Assembly: GCA_025667525.1 (NCBI GenBank)
Contig: CM046882.1
Span: 529,777,473-529,841,472 of the forward strand
Direction: 5' to 3'
From: Glebionis coronaria
Lineage: Eukaryota > Streptophyta > Magnoliopsida > Asterales > Asteraceae
Length of the DNA stretch: 64,000 bases
Positions 56,839 through 64,000 of the stretch are shown piece by piece. The number at the start of each line of letters is the position of its first letter. Within the stretch, counting starts at the first letter, position 1. The notes beneath the pieces are model-generated. The model saw nothing but the letters and a program-made list of their open reading frames with translations. It was not told the DNA's origin and ran no database searches. The translations under genes were made by a program, and so were the position numbers.

Positions 56839-59800
56839 TGCAAGTTCGTTTTCTCAGTTCTTAACTAATAGAAAGTCCAATCAATATCAAATTTATAATT
56901 GTTTTTGGTTGTTCAAGCTTGCTTGGTAGTCTATTGCTAATTCAAACAAAACTATTTAAAAAGGAAAAATATAAACCTACTTATACGTAAAACAAATTGC
57001 AAATTCCAAATTTTATTCAAGTAAAATATAAAAATGCAAGATTTAAAACTATAAGGACTGAAAATGTAATTTCTATAAAATGAAAATGCTTGAAATGTAA
57101 ATTCTAAAAGTTATAAGGACTATAAATGCAAAACAGTTAACTAAAAGGACCAAACTTGTAAAAACTTTAACAAACTAACCAAATACTAACAAACTAACAA
57201 ACTTATAAACTGAATTTTAACAAACTTCAAAGTCCAGGGACTGAACTTATGCAAACCCTAAAATCTAGCAAGATTAGCCAAGTATTGAAACTGATTAAAA
57301 TTCTAGGGACTAAAATGCAATAAAACTAAAGATTTAACTAAAAACGGGACTAAGGAAAGATTAAGCTCGTTTGAGCTTAATACTCAACCAAATAAGCTGA
57401 AACAACTTGCAAACAACTTCAAATCCGATTTAAGAAACGTGTGTTCAAGGAAATAAGCTAGAAATCCAAAATAAGCAATTGAGTGCTTATCAATAAGCTC
57501 AAAATAAGCTACAGCCTAATCCAAACATCCACAACTTGATTTTATTATCAAAACTGATTAAGCACTTGATTTAAAGAAGGGGAAATCAAATTAGAACAAA
57601 TTTCATCCAGTAATAAGCTAGATATCTGAAATAAGCTAAAATGAGCTTATGTTGACCAAACGTTGACCACTTTTTGGAAAAAACTCAAAATCTCAAAAAC
57701 TCATATTCAACACTTTCTAAATGGATTTGTGAAAGAAAATTACAAGTTTTATGAAGAGGATTAAGAGAACTAGTGAAACAGTAAGCTATTTATCTCAGAG
57801 AATGGAAAATGCTCAGGCTTGAGCTAATAAGCTGATTTCTAGCTTAATCCTGAATACTGTAGATTTTCCTCTTAAATTCTAAAAGTTTATGTTATAAGCT
57901 ATAACTAGAAACTGGATTGAGCAAATTTCATTAAGTATTGAAGGAGAAATCAGTAAGTGAATTTGGCAAGTTTTCAAACAAAAGCTGATAAGAAAAATGA
58001 CCCAAACTTTTTGTTAACCAATTGCCTGTTTGACCTTTTCTATGACTTGCAAATGACTAAGAACTACTTATTACCACTTATTGACTAGAAACAAACTCTA
58101 AAACACCAAATTCTAATACTTGAAAACTGATTTACAACTACTCCCAAACACTCCTTAAAAGGTTTTGATCAAACTTTTTCAAAGACTAATGGAGTAATGG
58201 TTTAAACTGATTAAAGAGCTATAGCAGACTTGTTTTAATGAACAAAATGAAATGTATTCAAGCTAAGAACAAGTAATAACCAAGACTAGAACTGCAAGTA
58301 GCTATTGGACTAAAAAGTTACTGAAAATGAGCTAAAAACTACAAGACTGAACACAATAGCACAAGATCAAGATACAAATCACTAGGATCAATCAAACATC
58401 AACTATTTAACAAGTAAAACATGCAGCCATCAAGTTTAACTAGAAAATTTAGCATGCAAGTACTGATTTAGAGGAACAAAAATCAAGGGCTTTGAAACCT
58501 AATGTAGAGATCCTTTGGGAAGAAGAGGAGCGCTGAGCTCTCTTGCCCTAGTGATACCACCACCTATCACTAGTAATCAACTCAAATCAACAATCAAACA
58601 GCTACATTCATCAAACTTCCATGAAATCTTCAAGAACAATGGAAAGAACTTGAATTCTGATCAAACAGCAACAATACTTCACCAATGTCAGTTATGATCT
58701 TTGGTTGATCATAACAAACATCTAACAGCAACAATGGAATCACACAACAGCAGGAAAGTAGCAGGAATTGAAGAACAGAATTTGGCGGGAAACTTGAATT
58801 TGAAATTTTATTGAAGAATTCAGTTACAAAAGGTAGTTACAAGCTTCTAACTAACTAACTGACTCAAGAGTTTGTCAGACTCTTGAGTAGTTAGGTGAAA
58901 AGGAGGGAAAAAGGGAAAGGAGAAATTTAAGAACTATGTGTTTACAAATTTTAGCTACCATTACAAATGAAGTACAAGCAAGGTATTTATAGGCATGAAA
59001 GGGAGATTCTGTTGGAGTTGTGACGTGTTTGGGCCAATCATAACTTGACACGTGGAGGAATTCTGCAAATCCTCTTTGAAGGTGATGAACTGATTTGGGG
59101 ATTTTTGATTGAATGGATTATTCGTTAATTGGATAACACCATTGGATTCGTCTTCCAAAATTGAGCAACTTTGGTGTTTTGATCTTTTCATGAAACGCTT
59201 TCTATCAAAATCCCGTTCCTGGTAAATATTTTTGTTGAAGGAGAAGGACACGTGGCATCTTCTGGTTGGTTGTGAGAGTGTCACACGGATTGCACTGTAG
59301 AGATAGGGTATTAATTGTGACGGCTGTGAGTGGATATTTATTGCTTGATCCGTGTGAAGTGTATTCTTGCTTCTGATTGGTTCTTTCCCTTTTCACTTGG
59401 ATTAAACATGGCATAACTTTCCAAACTTGGCAAAATAAGCCCTTGTACTTGGCAGATTCCCATTTCAAGCTATTATCTTTATTCCTTTGACATTTTTGGT
59501 CCTTTAACTTCCAAAACTTGTATAACATGACCCTTTGACTGAGTTGACTTGATAGTTTGACCAGATTTGACTTAAATCTTGACTTTCCATAATTTGCACT
59601 TTAAGTCCTTCAACTTTCACAAATTGTCAAGATAGGTCCTTGAACTTCAAAGTCTTGTCACTTTTGATCCTCTTTTGTCTTTTTCATCCATTTGAGCTTG
59701 GTTTTTCCTTGTTTGCTTGAAATTGTATCCTTTTACCTACATAAGAGCACACAAACACAAACATACCACATAACACTGCTTTTTATAAGATAAATGGGTA

Positions 59801-59860
59801 TTTTGCTTCATGTTTTAGGGTTATTTGTTGATAAAAGGATATGAGTTTAAGCTCATATCA
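56839..59860 (-). repeat. 3' LTR of Athila no. 3 (about 3.0 kb)
   Basis: The inner border is firm: TGATATGAGC on the minus strand starts right after the polypurine tract. The outer border at 56839 (ends ...AACTTGCA on the minus strand) is inferred from a TG/CA end and the loss of Tekay-like sequence; it may be off by tens of bases. A TATA box lies at 58991-58984. Confidence 0.6.
58984..58991 (-). promoter_or_regulatory. TATA box in the LTR of Athila no. 3
   Basis: TATAAATA in the context GCC-TATAAATA on the minus strand, the same context as in the other Athila LTRs. Confidence 0.55.
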
Positions 59861-59874
59861 AATTCCCCTACACT
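59861..59874 (-). promoter_or_regulatory. Terminal polypurine tract of Athila no. 3
   Basis: AGTGTAGGGGAATT on the minus strand, directly before the 3' LTR. Confidence 0.7.
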
Positions 59875-61844
59875 TGAGCATTGTCATGTCCTCATGCAAT
59901 ATTATATTTCAAGGTTTAAGAATTTACATTTCCCTCATAATTAATCCACCTTGGCCATATGAGATGCATCTACACTACTCTAATCTAGATGATGCATGAT
60001 TTTGACTTTTAATAATGCAATGAATCAAAATACAATTCTATCTATATCTTTTTGATTTTTCTTGAAATGGTTTTGATGGAAATAATTCATAAAGAACTCA
60101 ATGACTTGGATTAGGGCTTGGGTACCATGGACACTTATCACCCTCAAGTTTCACTTTCCCCATACCAAGCTAGTAAATGGGATCATTGCATTCACAAGTA
60201 AAAAGTGCATCAACTTATTCATGACAATTAAATGTGGAACCGGTTATTAATTGAGCAAATTGCTTGTGGGCAAATTTGTCATTATTCAAGTGTGAAATAT
60301 AAGAAGTGTAAAATCCAAAAATAAGGAAGGACGGTTTTAATCCTAAGTAATCTTCTCATCCATTACTTGAAAAACCGCTCACAATTAATATAAGTCCGTA
60401 TTAAGAGTAATAAGTCATTCGCCTTATGTGTAAAATCCTCATGTCATGCTTTCATAAGTAACTACACACTCGCTAAGGAAAGAAAAATAAAACTCACGCA
60501 ATAATTTACATCCGCATCTTTTTGAGATTTTGGATCTTCAACCCCGCAACCCGTCAAGGTAATATTGGATTGGAGCAATCTATTGAATCCCCGCAACCCG
60601 TCAAGGTAATATTGGAACTCAATAGTCACTATAATTAACACCACACTGCCCCTCTTGGGAGTCTTGCATTTTTTTTTTCTTTTCTTTTTTTTTTTTTTTT
60701 TTTTCTAGCCACTCATTTTTTTTTTCATAAGCCGCTCTTATTTTTCTTTATTCCTCACCAAAAAATTTGCAAAGAAGAAAAGGAAAAACACCCGCTAAAT
60801 ATGGAGCATGACACAAGTCTAGTACACATAAAACGTGCTAACTTAGAATCTTAAGACGTACTCATATCAACCATAAATGATTAGCCAAAAATGCATAAGA
60901 GATTACAAACCAATTAAAACCGTACTTGATTATTTATTAACAATTATATACATGCGAAGAAAAATAGAGGTAAAGAAGAGAAGGGTTTAGCCACAAGTAA
61001 TTGCCATGAAGTCTATCTAGCCCTTTTACACTTGCTTCAACTCTATCATTTCCCATTCTCCACAAATTTAAAATTTCAAAGAATGAAATTGGTGGAAGCT
61101 TAGCCTAATAGACCAATGAAGGACTACATGGTTAAGGATACTAGCTAGAGAGTGCTAAAATAAGCAAACTCGGGTTGAGTCAAAATATCCATGGCGGGCC
61201 TAATATGTCAAAGAAGTCTAAATTTGTTAAAACCATGTTTTATTATATTTTTCCTTTTTATATATTTTTGATGAAAAATAAAAGAAGAAATATATACAAT
61301 GCAAATGTGTTATGCAAATGAAAAATGATTGATGCAAAAATTATGAATGCATATTTTTGGTGGCCAAAGTAGATTAAGAATTTGAAAAATGTTGAAAATT
61401 CAATTTTCCATGTTATCATGCAAGACAATGACAAGTTCTAGGTAAGGTCACTTCGATAGAAGACCCCCCTACACTTAAGCTAAACATTGTCCTCAATGTT
61501 TAAGAGCATGGAAGTATTAAAACTTCCCCTACACTTATGACAATGAATAGACTTTGCTTAACCCAAGTTAAGGAAAGGACTACTATTAGTGAAATCATGT
61601 TTAAAGCACAAGGTGTCAATGAAAAATCACTAAAGTAACGAAGTGAACCGGATACAAGGGCCTCCTCCATAAGCTCCAAAGCATGAGATGAGTGAGCAAC
61701 CCTACAAACAAGCATGAAGACAAAAGAAGGTCTCCCCTACACTTATCTCCAAATCTATGCCTTTATTTCTAACCTACAACACTCTAACCTAGTTATACGA
61801 TGCTTGAGTTAATGAGTCTCTAGCTCGACTCGTCCCTCAATGAA
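59875..61844 (-). other. Athila no. 3 non-coding tail
   Basis: No ORF. It holds two copies of a 27-bp unit (60542-60568 and 60589-60615; CCGCAACCCGTCAAGG), a T-rich run at about 60669-60705, and several polypurine-like AGTGTAGGGG words (minus strand) near 61461, 61525 and 61733. Confidence 0.65.
61461..61475 (-). promoter_or_regulatory. Internal polypurine-tract-like motif of Athila no. 3
   Basis: AGTGTAGGGGGGTCT on the minus strand, preceded by GGACAATGTTTAGCTTA, about 380 bp after the pol stop. It is the counterpart of 19617-19644 in Athila no. 2. Confidence 0.5.
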
Positions 61845-64000
61845 TTAATTCATGGGGAAAATGGGGACCTCTTGGACCATTTCAACGGAAATGTCCTCCC
61901 CAAAGTAGTGCTTAACACGGTGACCATTCACTTTAAAATTTGGACCATCGGGTTGGGACAACTCAAGAGTTCCATATGGAAACACTTGAGCAATAGTGAA
62001 TGGACCGGACCATCTTGACTTAAGCTTGCCCGCAAAAAGCTTCAATCTTGAGTTAAAGAGGAGAACCGGCTCTCCAACTTTGAACTCACGATTCTTGATC
62101 TTAGCATCATGCAATTTCTTAGTCTTTTCCTTGTATAGCAAAGAATTCTCATAGGCATTGGCTCTCAACTCATCCATCTCATTGATTTGATCTTTCCTAT
62201 GTGAACCGGCTTGGTTTAAATCAAAGTTAGCCCACTTGAGAGCCCAAGATGCCTTATGTTCTAACTCAAATGGGAGGTGGCACGCTTTTCCATAGACAAG
62301 CCTATAAGGAGTACAACCAATTGGTGTCTTAAAGGCCGTCCTAAACGCCCACAAAGCATCATCAACCTTATCCGACCAAGAAGCTCTATGCTCTCCCACC
62401 GTTCTCTCTAAATTTCTCTTTAAACCACGATTTGTGACCTCGGTTTGACCATTTGTTTGAGGGTGATACGCGGTAGAAAGTCTATGATTCACTCCATATT
62501 TCTTCATAACTCTCGTGAATTGATCATTACAAAAGTGCGTACCACGATCACTTATGATGGCCCGAGGTACACCAAATCTAGCAAACAATTGTTTCAAAAA
62601 CTTTACAACCACTCTAGCATCATTAGTAGGTAAGGCTTTAGCCTCCACCCACTTGGACACATAATCCACCGCCACAAGTATATACTTGTTTCCCTTAGAG
62701 GATGGAAAAGGTCCCATGAAATCTATTCCCCATACATCAAATATCTCACACTCTTGGATAAAATTTTGTGGCATCTCATCACGTTGTGTAATTTTTCCTT
62801 GTCTTTGACAAACATCACAAAATTTCACCATCTCTTGAGCATCCTTGTAAATGGAAGGCCAATAGTAACCCGAATCAAAGACTTTCTTGGCGGTGTAGTT
62901 AGGCCCAAAATGTCCACCCGTAGGTCCTTTATGACATGCCTCTAAAATTTTAAATGCCTCGGGCCCATCTACACACCGTCTAATGATTTGGTCCGCACAT
63001 TGCCTAAAAAGATATGGATCATCCCAAAAGTAATACTTAACTTCCTTAAGAAACTTTTTCTTTTGTTGGTAAGTAAGACCCTCAATAAGCACATTGCCCA
63101 CAAGATAGTTTGCAATATCCGCAAACCAAGGTGTGGCATCCTCTTGGGAAGAGATAGACATGAGCTCCTCTAATGGAAAGGATTCATTGATTTCTTGATG
63201 TGGGAAATCTCCTTGAAAAGGATGCTCAAGTCTACTCAAATGATCCGCCGCTAAATTCTCGGCCCCTTTTTTATCACGAATCTCTATCTTAAACTCTTGA
63301 AGCAACAAAACCCATCTCAAAAGCCTAGGCTTAGCATCTTGTTTTGTCATAAGATACTTGAGAGCGGAATGATCCGTATACACTATAGTCTTAGAAAGCA
63401 CAAGGTATGGTCGAAACTTCTCAAAAGCATATACTATAGCAAGCAACTCTTTTTCCGTGGTAGTGTAATGAAGTTGTGCACCGGTCATGGTTTTACTAGC
63501 ATAGTGTATAGGTTGGAAATGCTTATTAACTCTTTGTCCTAAAACGGCCCCCACCGCATAATCACTAGCGTCACACATAAGCTCAAAAGGTAATTCCCAA
63601 TTTGGAGAAACCAAAACGGGAGCCTTTGTCAATTTTTCCTTAAGTGTCTCAAAAGATTCTAAACAAGCTTGGTCAAAAATGAAAGGAGCCTCTTTCTCCA
63701 AGAGATGAGTCATCGGTCTAGCTATCTTAGAAAAATCTTGTATAAAGCGCCTATAAAAACCTGCATGACCTAAGAAACTCCTCACACCTTTAACCGAGGT
63801 GGGTGGGGGAAGCTTAGCAATCACATCAATTTTGGCTCGATCAACTTCTAATCCCTTATTGGATATCTTGTGTCCTAAAACAATCCCCTATTTCACCATA
63901 AAGTGACATTTCTCCCAATTAAGCACCAAACGTGTTTCCTCACAACGCTTAAGCATTCTCTCAAGATTGGTGAGACAAGAGCTAAAGGAGTTCCCAAATA
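61845..64000 (-). pseudogene. Athila pol: end of reverse transcriptase, RNase H and integrase
   Basis: From the window edge the frame reads SSCLTNLERMLKRCEET and LNWEKCHFMVK, a TAG at 63888-63890 where relatives have E, then GIVLGHKIS. The uninterrupted 659-residue frame from 63824 has [20 protein letters not shown], RNase H ([29 protein letters not shown]), the integrase zinc domain ([11 protein letters not shown] ... CDVCQRQG) and core D, D, E ([35 protein letters not shown]). It ends with [20 protein letters not shown] and [12 protein letters not shown], stopping at 61845-61847. Apart from the one nonsense change this pol looks well kept, so the insertion is probably younger than Athila no. 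2. The start is outside the window. Confidence 0.88.

Larger units (their letters stand above)
56839..64000 (-). mobile_element. Athila-type Ty3/gypsy element no. 3, 3' half
   Basis: On the minus strand: pol from the window edge to 61845, a 2 kb non-coding tail, a polypurine tract, and a 3' LTR (59860 to about 56839). Integrase and RNase H are close in sequence to Athila no. 2, but the LTR and tail differ, so it is another family of the same lineage. It lies inside the Tekay-like element. Confidence 0.82.

Overview
The window is plant nuclear DNA from an AT-rich, retrotransposon-dominated region. It shows nested LTR retrotransposons with tRNA-Asp and initiator-tRNA-Met primer sites, CACTA, Helitron and TTA-target MITE-type elements, spliced gene fragments, and plant gene families (ATL RING-H2, SKP1-like, GRF zinc finger). 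The copia proteins, including an extra ORF downstream of pol, resemble those I associate with Asteraceae, so a composite is my best guess. That is inference, not proof.

Left part (1-31176): one Maximus/SIRE-like Ty1/copia element lies on the minus strand. Its 5' LTR is at 30683-31176 and its 3' LTR is beyond the left edge. Two Athila-type Ty3/gypsy elements have landed in it. The first (1-4669; only its 3' end is in the window) sits in the extra ORF. The second is complete (8904-25291), with about 3.9 kb LTRs, a tRNA-Asp primer site and a GGTTG target duplication; it splits the copia reverse transcriptase. All three carry stops and frameshifts.

Middle part (31177-43308): non-coding DNA holds a TTA-flanked MITE-like element (32405-33537), a short Helitron (33925-35084) and a CACTA-derived MITE with ATA target duplication (36130-36554). 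Next comes the 3' half of an ATL-type RING-H2 gene (36739-37005, minus), cut by a CACTA transposon that begins exactly there. The CACTA carries a GRF zinc-finger gene, a 14-bp array of E2F-like sites, a 30-bp minisatellite of 27 units, and a decayed TNP2 transposase.

Right part (43309-64000): the DNA is a patchwork of fold-back elements and dead gene fragments (a queuine tRNA-ribosyltransferase subunit 2 pseudogene and an SKP1-like exon). It is followed by a fold-back element split by a Helitron carrying a BTB/KCTD-like gene piece. The right edge is a nested series: half of a MITE-like element, then a Tekay-like chromovirus LTR, then a minus-strand Athila element running off the window.

Apart from the intact GRF zinc-finger frame, I see no gene likely to make a functional host protein. 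The interest lies in the order of insertions and in short repeats shared between unrelated elements, chiefly a TGTCAGCG motif phased at 21 bp in both copia and Athila sequences.
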